Shown here piece after piece: positions 9,597 through 18,442 of a DNA stretch of 64,000 bases. Numbering within the stretch: position 1 is the stretch's first letter; each line of letters starts with the position of its first letter. Position numbers and translations under genes: made by a program. Location of the stretch: positions 1-64,000 of the forward strand of contig NZ_JAFFPS010000039.1 in assembly GCF_016919165.1 (NCBI RefSeq), given 5' to 3'. The stretch is from Leptospira chreensis. GTDB taxonomy: Bacteria > Spirochaetota > Leptospiria > Leptospirales > Leptospiraceae. Below the pieces are notes generated by a model, which ran no database searches, had not been told where the DNA came from, and was given only the letters and a program-made list of their open reading frames with translations.

Positions 9597-11207
9597 ATGT
9601 ATTTATTACTTCCGGGTCGTCATCACCTCCTGACACGGTACCAAAAGGATTATCTGATCCGGTTGGTAAAGGATGGCCTCTCGGAAGTAAAAGACCATTT
9701 GGGAAATCCACTGAAGATTTCCAAGCATCCCCAAACCATTATCTTCGCAGTCACTTCTGCCAATCATAACAATACTAGACGTAACCCTCTCCCTCTATAC
9801 ATGCGGGCGATGATGATCCAGGATTTTTCTAAGGATTTGGAGATTCCTACCTTTGTCATCCCCATTGATGATATTGGACAATCACCTAACTTTGCTTTGT
9901 ATACAATCAAAAAGATTGAAGCAGAAACAGAGATGCAACTCCACTTAACTCCAGAAAATACCATTGTCCTTTGTTCTACACCCGTTGCAGATTTATATTC
10001 TAAGCTAGGGTATTCCATCCTTCCGGTGGAACGAATCCCAGGTATGGAAGAAAAGTTTCTTACCAAACTCCCTTGGGAAATCTTAGAAGGTTTGGCCAAA
10101 CCATCGGAAAAACTAGACAACAAAACCAAAAAGGAACTCGTTTCCTATATGGATCCGGCAAGCATTCGTTTGTGGGATGTGTATGGAGTTTGGGATAAAA
10201 TCCAAATGTTGTTTTCGGATGCACTCATTGGGGAAGATGGTGACCTAACCGAATCTCGTGATTATAATACCTATGTTCGAGAGATGGATACCATCGCCGA
10301 ACTCAAGTTTAATGAAACAAAAAACCACATTTTCCCCGGGCGTATTGGTGACATTGGATGTGCCGTAGGATCTTGGATCAAACTTGCCTGTGAAGAGGGA
10401 CGATGGTTCGAATCTGATTTTTACGGGGTGGAGATCGCCAGGCATCTTTTCCAAGTTTGTGAACAACGAAAAGAAAATGGAGAGTTCCCCAACCCCAATG
10501 TTTTTTTCCTAAGAAAAAATGCGGTAAGCGGACTTGTTTATCCTGCGGGAACGATGAATACCATCCATTCCTCTTCGCTCACTCATGAAATTGAATCCTA
10601 TGGGAACAGGGAAAAGTTACTTTCCTTCATTCAAAATCGGTACCTCGAACTGGCAATGGGAGGGGTATGGATCAATCGAGATGTTGTTGGTCCAGAGGAT
10701 AAAGAGAGAGAAGTTTTTGTTTGGTTTCAGGATACAGATGGAACCAACTTAGGACAAGAACCAAAATCTTTCCCCCATCTCAAAGAGTATTTGGATTCTT
10801 TGTCCACAAAGGAAAGATTTTTCCGATTTCAATCCGACTTTCGAAAGGAAGAAGGTTATCTGCTTAGGAGTCAGTCCATTTTCGTCGATGGTATAGAATA
10901 CCACCGTATGAAACTTGCCGATGTATGTGAATTTCTCTCCAAAAAAGATTATACGGACAACTGGGAAAGTGAAATGCACGAATCCTTTTGTTTTTGGAGT
11001 TTTAGTGATTGGAAATCCCATTTGGAATCTGTGGGGTTTCAAGTTTCGCCCAAGTCCCATGCTTATCGGAATGAATGGTTGGTGGAAAATCGTTATCTAG
11101 GCAAAACCAAAATATTTACATCGGAAAAGGATATTCCTCACTCTAAGGAAGACCTAATCCCTATGGATTTTCCTGTGACTCATATGCTTTTGTTAGCGGA
11201 AAAATAA
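9597..11207 (+). CDS. NadM-like nucleotidyltransferase domain fused to SAM-dependent methyltransferase
   Basis: 536 residues with two parts. Residues 1-205 resemble archaeal-type NMN adenylyltransferase (NadM): GRHH near 7-10, TSANHNNTRRNP (53-64, like the family GSAQxSxTxxNP), IPIDDI (88-93) and CSTPVADLYSKLGY (126-139). The HxGH catalytic motif expected at 13-16 reads TRYQ, and the expected ISxTxIR reads IPGMEEK, so adenylyltransferase chemistry is probably lost. Residues about 215-530 hold a class I methyltransferase with motif I IGDIGCAVGSW (about 248-258) and acidic YGVEIA. The true substrate is unknown. It abuts the cNMP-ABC exporter gene with zero spacing, which hints at joint function, for example modification of an exported molecule. 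Confidence 0.75.
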   Translation: MYLLLPGRHHLLTRYQKDYLIRLVKDGLSEVKDHLGNPLKISKHPQTIIFAVTSANHNNTRRNPLPLYMRAMMIQDFSKDLEIPTFVIPIDDIGQSPNFALYTIKKIEAETEMQLHLTPENTIVLCSTPVADLYSKLGYSILPVERIPGMEEKFLTKLPWEILEGLAKPSEKLDNKTKKELVSYMDPASIRLWDVYGVWDKIQMLFSDALIGEDGDLTESRDYNTYVREMDTIAELKFNETKNHIFPGRIGDIGCAVGSWIKLACEEGRWFESDFYGVEIARHLFQVCEQRKENGEFPNPNVFFLRKNAVSGLVYPAGTMNTIHSSSLTHEIESYGNREKLLSFIQNRYLELAMGGVWINRDVVGPEDKEREVFVWFQDTDGTNLGQEPKSFPHLKEYLDSLSTKERFFRFQSDFRKEEGYLLRSQSIFVDGIEYHRMKLADVCEFLSKKDYTDNWESEMHESFCFWSFSDWKSHLESVGFQVSPKSHAYRNEWLVENRYLGKTKIFTSEKDIPHSKEDLIPMDFPVTHMLLLAEK

Positions 11208-14200
11208 ATGCAATCCGAAGTTAGGCGAAATCTTGAAAAAATCCGTAAAGTGTTTCGCAGCAATTATTTACTTGCGGAATTAGAAGAATCAGAAAGGGAA
11301 AACCTACTACCATTTATAGAAGTACGTTTTGTTCGGTTAGGACAAAATTTAATCAAAGCCAATCAAATGCCAGATTACATTCATTTTGTAATGACTGGTC
11401 GATTTGGAATGAAACAAAACAAACAAGAAGTCCATTTAGGCAGATTTGCTTTTGTGGAAGTTGGTGAATCCATTGGTGAAAGGATCACGCTGACAAAAAC
11501 TCCACCAAAACATGATTATTATGCATTGGAACCTTCCATTGTTCTTTTACTTCCCACATCTCGTTTTTTAAAGTTAGTTGAATCACATCCAGAAATTGCA
11601 GTAAAAGCAAAACATAGAGAAGAAGAACAAGAAAAGTTTCATTACGTTCGTAAACTTAGTTTTTTTGATGAATTATCACCAGAAGAGATCAAACTCATTC
11701 TTAAATCCATCCAGTTAGTGAAAGTCCAACAAGGGGACTTTATTTTTGCCGAAGGGGAAGAAGGAGATGCCGCTTATATTGTTCGATCGGGAAAAATCCA
11801 AATTCGAACAGAAAACCCGAGAAAGATCATCTCCATTATGCGTTCGGGAGATATCCTCGGTGAGATTGCAATCTTCAAACAACAGAAACGATTGGCAAGT
11901 GCCGTTGCTTCAGAAGATTCCGATTTATATAAAATCCCTGGTGTTGTTTTTCGAAAAGTCATCGGTGTTGAAAAAGGAAACAAACTAGAAGAAATTGTTC
12001 AGTCGCGTTTACTTCGTTATTCGACTTACAAAGCAAAAGAAAAAGAAGAGAATACCATTCGTCCTTTTATTTCTAAACGTTTTGAGTTTAGAAAGACTAC
12101 CAAAAAAATCTATATTGAGCAGGTGACAACAGACCAGATCACTCTAGTTGGTTTGGTTTGTAGCGAACTTGCATTAAGGGCCTTTGACAGGCCTCTCCCA
12201 AACAATTGGAAAATCAGAATTAAAAATGAACTCAGTCGAAATATTGTTCCGGGTATTTTTGAATTAGCCATTGAACTCGAGAAATTGGGTTTTTTAACCA
12301 AACAACAACACCTTTCTCCAGAACAACTTTCCGAATTAGAAAATCCTGTTTTTATCACTGATGATGAAAGTGTTCCCTGTCTTTTGTATCTTTATGATCA
12401 GGAGTTAGATGCGGTTCTTATTTCTCATCCGATCAAAGGTGTTTACGAACTTTCTATCTCTGCATTTTTGAAAATCTGGGATGGGGTGATTTTACAGTTT
12501 TCACCAGCGCCTGCTGCAATGTCGGCCGATGTTAGTTTGATTAGTTTTTTTAAAGAACTTCGAATTCTTTTTAGTCCGAAACGAAGTGAAATTCGTTGGA
12601 TTTTAGTGGCCACAGTATTTTCGGCCCTGTTAACCTTGTCCTTACCGTATTTGGTCCGTCAAGTCGTGGATCAGGTTCTTGTTTTTTCTGATCGTAATTT
12701 TCTATTTACTTTAGTGTTTGGAGTCGCCCTTGCGATACTTTTCCAAACCTTGTTTTCATTATTTCGAAATTTAATTGCGATAGGTCTCATGCAAAGTTTG
12801 GAATACAATTACTTTGTTCGATTTTTCCAACATATACTAAATCTAACCCTACCAGAATTTCGAAAATTTGAAACTGGAGACTTTACCCAAAGGTTAAAAG
12901 AAAACCAAAGGATATTAGAAATCACTCAAAGGTCAGGTTTGTTTCTGATTTTGGATTTGGTAACTTTGCCAATTTACCTTTTTATTTTGTTTCGTTTGGA
13001 TCAAAGTCTTACCTTTGTTGGACTATTTTTCCTTGTCGTATATTCTTTGTTTGTCGTTCGTTCCAGTTCTAAAATTAAAAAATTACAAAAACATGTTTTT
13101 GAATCCAAAAAGAAAACCACTTCTTTTTTTCTATCTCTATTTGCTGGAATGCCACTGATCAAATCTTCGGCAATGGAAAGTCGATACCTTTCGAAGGGTC
13201 TGAATGAAATCGCAAGAACCATCTTAACCAACCTAAGAGTGGGAAAACGAGTCCATGTATTGGAACTGATGAGTAAGTTCTTTGAACAAATTGGCCTTAT
13301 CGCAGTGATCGCATTTGGTGTTAGCGATGTCTTGTATGAGTCACTGACACTCGGAAGTTTTTTAGCATTTTTGGTATTGTATTCACTTCTTATGGAACCC
13401 ATTGTCAGACTTTGTCATTTGTATGAAGACCTCAGTGAACTGAGAGAGTCTCGTATGCGACTCACAGAAATTTATTCCTTGCCTGGAGAAATTGTCAGCC
13501 AACGTCCGTTTGGTGAATTGCCAAGGCTTTCTGGAAAAATTACTTTAGATCATATTAGTTTTCGATATTCAGAGACAAGTCCTGACATACTTTCTGATAT
13601 CCATTTGGAAATCGAAGCGGGTGAAAAAATTGCCATTGTGGGAAGGAGTGGATGTGGTAAATCCACTTTGATGCGGGTGATGATGGGAACACTCACCCCA
13701 AGTAAAGGGAAGGTATTTGTGGATTCATTTGACCTTTCCACATTAGATCCAGAAGAAGTGAGAATTCAGTTTGGGGCAGTCGAACAACATCCCATCCTTT
13801 TTTCGGGAACGATCGCAGAAAATCTTTCTAAAAAAAATCCATCGTTAAATAGAGAAGCATTGTTAGCTGGTGCAAAGTTAGCATCGGTAGATAATTTTGT
13901 AGAAAGATTTCCTATGAAATATGAAACAAAAATTGGAGAATCCGGAATTGGACTTTCTGGTGGACAAAGACAAAGATTAGCCATTGCGAGGGCCCTTGTT
14001 ACCAATCCGAGTATTCTCTTTTTAGATGAACCTACTTCTGCATTAGATTCGGAAACAGAATCACATATTCAGTCCCAATGGGAAACTGTATTCCAAGATA
14101 GAACTGTCATTCAAATCTCGCATAGACTCCATAGTACGGTGAGTGCTGATAAAATCATTGTCTTAGATGAAGGTCGGATCGTTGAGATGGGAACTCATGC

Positions 14201-14273
14201 TGAGTTGATTACTACAAAAGGTTTTTATTACCATTTGTTCCCGGCACTAAACGAAGGGGATAAAGATGTTTAA
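11208..14273 (+). CDS. Cyclic-nucleotide-binding ABC exporter with degenerate C39-like domain
   Basis: 1021 residues. Two cyclic-nucleotide-binding (Crp-like) domains occupy about 20-125 and 140-255; the second keeps GEIA and a downstream Arg (KRLASA), the first is degenerate. A C39-peptidase-like segment (about 365-440) follows without an obvious catalytic Cys. Then come about six membrane helices (455-740) and an ABC ATPase with GRSGCGKST (about 811-819), LSGGQRQR (about 916) and LFLDEPTSA (about 937). It fits cNMP-regulated type I/bacteriocin exporters of the inner membrane. It begins at the base after the methyltransferase fusion and overlaps the HlyD gene by 8 bases. Confidence 0.88.
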   Translation: MQSEVRRNLEKIRKVFRSNYLLAELEESERENLLPFIEVRFVRLGQNLIKANQMPDYIHFVMTGRFGMKQNKQEVHLGRFAFVEVGESIGERITLTKTPPKHDYYALEPSIVLLLPTSRFLKLVESHPEIAVKAKHREEEQEKFHYVRKLSFFDELSPEEIKLILKSIQLVKVQQGDFIFAEGEEGDAAYIVRSGKIQIRTENPRKIISIMRSGDILGEIAIFKQQKRLASAVASEDSDLYKIPGVVFRKVIGVEKGNKLEEIVQSRLLRYSTYKAKEKEENTIRPFISKRFEFRKTTKKIYIEQVTTDQITLVGLVCSELALRAFDRPLPNNWKIRIKNELSRNIVPGIFELAIELEKLGFLTKQQHLSPEQLSELENPVFITDDESVPCLLYLYDQELDAVLISHPIKGVYELSISAFLKIWDGVILQFSPAPAAMSADVSLISFFKELRILFSPKRSEIRWILVATVFSALLTLSLPYLVRQVVDQVLVFSDRNFLFTLVFGVALAILFQTLFSLFRNLIAIGLMQSLEYNYFVRFFQHILNLTLPEFRKFETGDFTQRLKENQRILEITQRSGLFLILDLVTLPIYLFILFRLDQSLTFVGLFFLVVYSLFVVRSSSKIKKLQKHVFESKKKTTSFFLSLFAGMPLIKSSAMESRYLSKGLNEIARTILTNLRVGKRVHVLELMSKFFEQIGLIAVIAFGVSDVLYESLTLGSFLAFLVLYSLLMEPIVRLCHLYEDLSELRESRMRLTEIYSLPGEIVSQRPFGELPRLSGKITLDHISFRYSETSPDILSDIHLEIEAGEKIAIVGRSGCGKSTLMRVMMGTLTPSKGKVFVDSFDLSTLDPEEVRIQFGAVEQHPILFSGTIAENLSKKNPSLNREALLAGAKLASVDNFVERFPMKYETKIGESGIGLSGGQRQRLAIARALVTNPSILFLDEPTSALDSETESHIQSQWETVFQDRTVIQISHRLHSTVSADKIIVLDEGRIVEMGTHAELITTKGFYYHLFPALNEGDKDV

Positions 14274-15369
14274 AAAATTTAAAAACATAAAAGAAACTGA
14301 TTCCAATTGGGAATCAAGACATTCGGCATCCTATTACGATGAGTTATTAAAACATCCTGCACCCAATTGGGAACGAAAAGGAATTTATCTCATCACAACA
14401 TTCTTTGTCTGTTTTGTATTGTTTTTGGTTTTGGGACGAGTGGATGTAGTGGTTCAAGCAACGGGTTCCATTCGACCAAAAGGTAACTACCATATGGTGG
14501 AAGCTTTGGAAACAGGAACTCTTACTAATTTATATGTGAAATCAGGGGACTTTCTTAAAAAAGGTGACCCCATCATGGAGTTAGAGTTCTCGGAACAACA
14601 AATTGAATTATCTAAAGATACAAATAACTTAGATTACGAAGAAAAAAAATTACAAAGACTCATTCGAAACAAAAGAGAAGCAGAAAAGATCTTGAAAAAT
14701 CTGGCTTATAATTTAGAAAACAATTCTGGTTCTTTGCTCGCAGGTGGAGTTTTGAACAAATTTGTCAGTTTGAAAAAAGCGTTTATGGATTTTCAGAATG
14801 GTGTGGGAGCAAAATTCATTTATGACCAAAGTTTACTCGAGTTTAACGAAGAGTTTGGAAACTTAAAAGACGAAATTCAAAGAGAAGAAAATCTAATTTC
14901 AAGTCTTCGTGGGGATACCAAGTTAAAACGAGAAAGAGTGGCCAACGCTGTCATTCGTATGCCATTCTCAGGAATCATCGGTGAACTTTCCGTCAATAAC
15001 GTAGGACAAAATATCATTCGTGGACAAACGGTTGCTTCTTTAATGGAAGAAGGCCAACCGCTAGAAGCCATAGTGGAAGTTAGTAGTAAAGATATTGGCG
15101 CTGTTCGTGTCGGTTTATCCTCAGTGATTAAAGTGAAAGCCTTTCATCAAAATGATTTTGGTGTGGTGGAAGGAACTGTTTCCCAAATCATTCCCAATAC
15201 AAAAGAAAAGGATTCTTTTTCTGTGATTCTGATTTTAGGAACACAAGACTTAAACCAAGATGGAAAAGAATTTCAACTATTCCCAGGGCTAAAGGTAGTT
15301 GCGGATATTGTCATCGATAGGAAAAGTATTTACCAAATTTTATTTCGTTATGCGGATCCTAGGAATTAG
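14266..15369 (+). CDS. HlyD-family membrane fusion (periplasmic adaptor) protein
   Basis: 367 residues. A short cytoplasmic N-terminus, one membrane helix (about 37-57), a biotinyl-lipoyl-like half-motif (VEALETGTLTNLYVKSGDFL, split hybrid), a helical hairpin rich in Lys and Glu (about 115-230), then the second lipoyl half (RMPFSGIIGELSV) and beta-barrel domain (VEVSSKDIGAVRVGL) describe a type I secretion adaptor. It would bridge the inner-membrane ABC exporters on either side of it to the TolC-like protein encoded at 18443. It overlaps the upstream ABC gene by eight bases and is followed after two bases by the second ABC gene. Confidence 0.92.
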   Translation: MFKKFKNIKETDSNWESRHSASYYDELLKHPAPNWERKGIYLITTFFVCFVLFLVLGRVDVVVQATGSIRPKGNYHMVEALETGTLTNLYVKSGDFLKKGDPIMELEFSEQQIELSKDTNNLDYEEKKLQRLIRNKREAEKILKNLAYNLENNSGSLLAGGVLNKFVSLKKAFMDFQNGVGAKFIYDQSLLEFNEEFGNLKDEIQREENLISSLRGDTKLKRERVANAVIRMPFSGIIGELSVNNVGQNIIRGQTVASLMEEGQPLEAIVEVSSKDIGAVRVGLSSVIKVKAFHQNDFGVVEGTVSQIIPNTKEKDSFSVILILGTQDLNQDGKEFQLFPGLKVVADIVIDRKSIYQILFRYADPRN

Positions 15370-15371
15370 TT

Positions 15372-18300
15372 TTGAAGACTGTAAAAGAAATTCCTAAAGC
15401 ACTAGTTGAAGATGATTTTTTATCAACACTGCCAACAAATGATTTAAAGAAACTAATCAATTTATTTGAATTCAGGTCGCTTGTTGCAAATGATAGAATT
15501 GGTGGGAGTGGAATGGAACCAACACCAATCATCATCTTAGAAACGGGAAGGATTCAGGTAAAATTAAAAATCAACGATAAAGAACTTTTAATCAAAACTT
15601 TAACAGAAGGTTCTTTTTATGGAGTTCCTGAGTTTTCTTCTGATTCACTAAAAAAACAAATCTTCCAGTTGGAGGAAAATTCAAAGGTTCGTGTTCTTTC
15701 CACCATCCAGTTTTTAAAGTTTATAGAATCTGACAAAACTAGAAAGAAGTTATGGACTGAATATAAAGAAAATGTCCAACTGCGAGACGAATTAAGAATC
15801 CATCCTTATTTTAGAAAACTTTCCAATTCAGAAATCCAAGACATATCCAAAGTATTGGTAAAACGAAAAGTTAGTTCGGGTCAAATTTTAATGAAAGAAG
15901 GAAGTAAAAGTTCTTCTTTATTTTTCATTCGATCGGGAAGATTTAAAGTCACAAAATCGACTTGGCAGGAAGATTATTTTTCTTTTGTCGAAGCAGGTTC
16001 TGTATTAGGCGAAATGGGGGTATTGGAAAAAAAGGCAAGAAATGCGACCGTAACTGCCGTAGAAGAGAGTTTTGTTTATGAACTTTCTTCCAAAGATGCA
16101 GAAAGTTTTTTCAAAAAATCAGAAAGTTTACTCATCACCATTCGTTCGATTATGAGCGAAAGGAAACTGAATTTAGGTGATGGTTCCGAAGAAGATAAAT
16201 TTGAATCATCCAATATTTATGAAGAGGATCAGTTTCATTTTTTACCAAAGTTAAAATTTTCTCCACCTCTCAGAAACCAAATCCGATTTCCTTTTTTGTT
16301 TCAAGATGGTAAATCACAATCAGGTGATGCCTGTCGTAAAATGATATTTCGTTATTGGGGATTTCCATTTGCAGACTATGATGCCGATCCATCATTTCCC
16401 GACTTTGATCCTGACATTCGACCGAACCATTGGAAGAGTTGTTTTGGGGAAGAGAAAGGTGATTGTTATTTTGTAAATTGGAAAGATCATGAAGTAGAAC
16501 TAAATAACAATCCAGGCATTAATTTTTTTGAAAACTCTAAGTATGTCATCGTGAAGTCGATTGGACAGAAAAAAGTTCTCATCATGGATCCAGAGTTTGG
16601 TGAGATGAGTATATCTCGTGAAGAGTGGGAACAAAAATCTTCGAATGTAGTTATTTATTTCATACCTAAATTAAAACCGGAACAAAAATGGGAATGGAAA
16701 CATCGGTTTTTCTCTGGCCTTGCCGAATATTTTTTACCAGCAATCAAATATTTAAAAGCCGGTATCGTTGCGAGTTTTGTGATTAAAGGTTTGGAAGTAT
16801 TCATTCCGCTCGTGAACTTGTATTTGATTGATGCTGTTTTGTTACAAGAGAACAAAGAATTCTTTTTTCCTGTGATTTTAGCTGTTGTTTTACTTAGTTT
16901 TTCTCAATCCTTTCTTGCTTACTTCAGATCCAATGTTATTTTTTTTACAAGCAATCGAGTGAATCAAACCATTGCCATTCGATTTTTAGTAAAATTGATT
17001 TCTTTGCCCATATCTTTTTTTGAAAGGAATCGCAAAGGGGAAATCCTCAATCGTTGGGAAGAAATTGAATCGGTGATTTTGTTTTTTTCCGATCAAGGAG
17101 CAATGAAATTCTTTGATTTATTGTTTAGCTCACTTGTGTTTGTTATCTTTCTATTTCTTTCTCCTTTGTTACTTGTAATCATCGGATTTTTAATTTTGCC
17201 GGAGATGTTGATCCTTCGTGCACTGACTCCCAAGATCATCGAAGAAACAAAAAAAGAGTCACTGAAAAAATCAGAAACATTGAGTTACTTCATAGAAACC
17301 ATCAATGGTTTTGAAACCATCAAAAATTTAGGGGCCACTTATTCCCACCGTTGGGACTTTGAAAAAAGACTCACCACTCAATTGAATTCAGAAGGAAAAA
17401 AACTTTTTTATTCCAACTTACTTTTTACAAATACTGAGTTTTTTAAACAGATCACGGTTGTAGTTGTTATGTTAGTTGGTAGTTTGTTGATTCTGAAAGA
17501 CCAGATGACACTCGGAACACTGTATGCCATCATTGGCCTTGTTGCCTACATTCGAAATCCCATTGTTTCTTTGTATGATGATTTTTTAAAGTTTCACAAA
17601 GCAAATGTATCTTGGAATCGGTTAAGAAGTTTTGAATCTTTAGATAGCGAAATTACAGATAGAGACAACCTATTCAAAGTAGATTTACCTGAAGTTAAGG
17701 GTAATATAGAATTTAAAAATTTAAGTTTTTCTTATGATACTTTGAAACCCGAATCAGGAATTCGGAATTTAAGAATCAAAATCCAAGCAGGAAAAAAAGT
17801 TGCCTTTGTTGGACGAAGTGGGAGTGGAAAATCTACCATTTTAAAACTCATTCTTGGTCTGTACAATCCACAAGAAGGGGAAATCATCATCGATGATATT
17901 TCTTTGGATGAAATTTGGCTTCCGAGTTTAAGGACAAAAATTGGTGTTCTCTTTCAAGAAAATCCTTTGATTGCAGGAACGGTCAGAGAAAATATTTCGA
18001 TCACAAAACCGGAAGCAACCTTAAGTGAAGTAGTGGAGGCGGCTAAACTGGCTTGTATTCATGATGATATCGTAAAACTTCCGCTTGGTTACGATACAGA
18101 GATTTCCGAAAGGGGTTTTATCTTCTCCGGTGGTCAAAAACAAAGAGTATCCCTTGCACGTTTGTTTTTACAAAGGCCGAATGTATTGTTATTGGATGAG
18201 CCAACGGCTTCCTTGGATAAGGAAACGGAAGCCAGAATTCTGTCTCATATAAACTCAGTTTTTGCCAACGCAACTATCATTACCGTTGCCCATAGATTGG

Positions 18301-18434
18301 ATACAATCCGCCATTATGACCAAATTTTTGTATTAGAACGAGGCAAGTTGGAGGGGAAAGGCTCGCACCGAGAGTTACTTTCTAAAGGGGGAATTTACCA
18401 ATTACTTCATTCCAAACAGGAAGCGATCCGATAA
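15372..18434 (+). CDS. Second cNMP-binding ABC exporter with C39-like domain lacking the catalytic Cys
   Basis: 1020 residues, a paralogue of the exporter at 11208. TTG start preceded by AGGAA at 15361-15365. Two cyclic-nucleotide-binding domains (about 15-120 and 135-255); the second has GEMG followed by ARNATV, the phosphate-binding Arg pattern of Crp-like domains. A C39-like domain (about 310-430) retains the scaffold (SGDACRKMIFRYWG) but the family's DCGxAC reads QSGDAC, so the nucleophilic Cys is Ser, and the His region reads KYVIV: a probable non-cleaving C39-like docking domain. Membrane domain about 450-720; ATPase with GRSGSGKST (about 814), FSGGQKQR (about 918) and LLLDEPTAS (about 939). 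Confidence 0.88.
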   Translation: MKTVKEIPKALVEDDFLSTLPTNDLKKLINLFEFRSLVANDRIGGSGMEPTPIIILETGRIQVKLKINDKELLIKTLTEGSFYGVPEFSSDSLKKQIFQLEENSKVRVLSTIQFLKFIESDKTRKKLWTEYKENVQLRDELRIHPYFRKLSNSEIQDISKVLVKRKVSSGQILMKEGSKSSSLFFIRSGRFKVTKSTWQEDYFSFVEAGSVLGEMGVLEKKARNATVTAVEESFVYELSSKDAESFFKKSESLLITIRSIMSERKLNLGDGSEEDKFESSNIYEEDQFHFLPKLKFSPPLRNQIRFPFLFQDGKSQSGDACRKMIFRYWGFPFADYDADPSFPDFDPDIRPNHWKSCFGEEKGDCYFVNWKDHEVELNNNPGINFFENSKYVIVKSIGQKKVLIMDPEFGEMSISREEWEQKSSNVVIYFIPKLKPEQKWEWKHRFFSGLAEYFLPAIKYLKAGIVASFVIKGLEVFIPLVNLYLIDAVLLQENKEFFFPVILAVVLLSFSQSFLAYFRSNVIFFTSNRVNQTIAIRFLVKLISLPISFFERNRKGEILNRWEEIESVILFFSDQGAMKFFDLLFSSLVFVIFLFLSPLLLVIIGFLILPEMLILRALTPKIIEETKKESLKKSETLSYFIETINGFETIKNLGATYSHRWDFEKRLTTQLNSEGKKLFYSNLLFTNTEFFKQITVVVVMLVGSLLILKDQMTLGTLYAIIGLVAYIRNPIVSLYDDFLKFHKANVSWNRLRSFESLDSEITDRDNLFKVDLPEVKGNIEFKNLSFSYDTLKPESGIRNLRIKIQAGKKVAFVGRSGSGKSTILKLILGLYNPQEGEIIIDDISLDEIWLPSLRTKIGVLFQENPLIAGTVRENISITKPEATLSEVVEAAKLACIHDDIVKLPLGYDTEISERGFIFSGGQKQRVSLARLFLQRPNVLLLDEPTASLDKETEARILSHINSVFANATIITVAHRLDTIRHYDQIFVLERGKLEGKGSHRELLSKGGIYQLLHSKQEAIR

Positions 18435-18442
18435 TTGATTTA

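Noticed and set aside
9005..9598. 197-residue frame antisense to the thiolase gene
   Set aside because: Antisense to a gene with intact catalytic residues; low-complexity Ala/Pro/Ser composition typical of reverse-strand artefacts.
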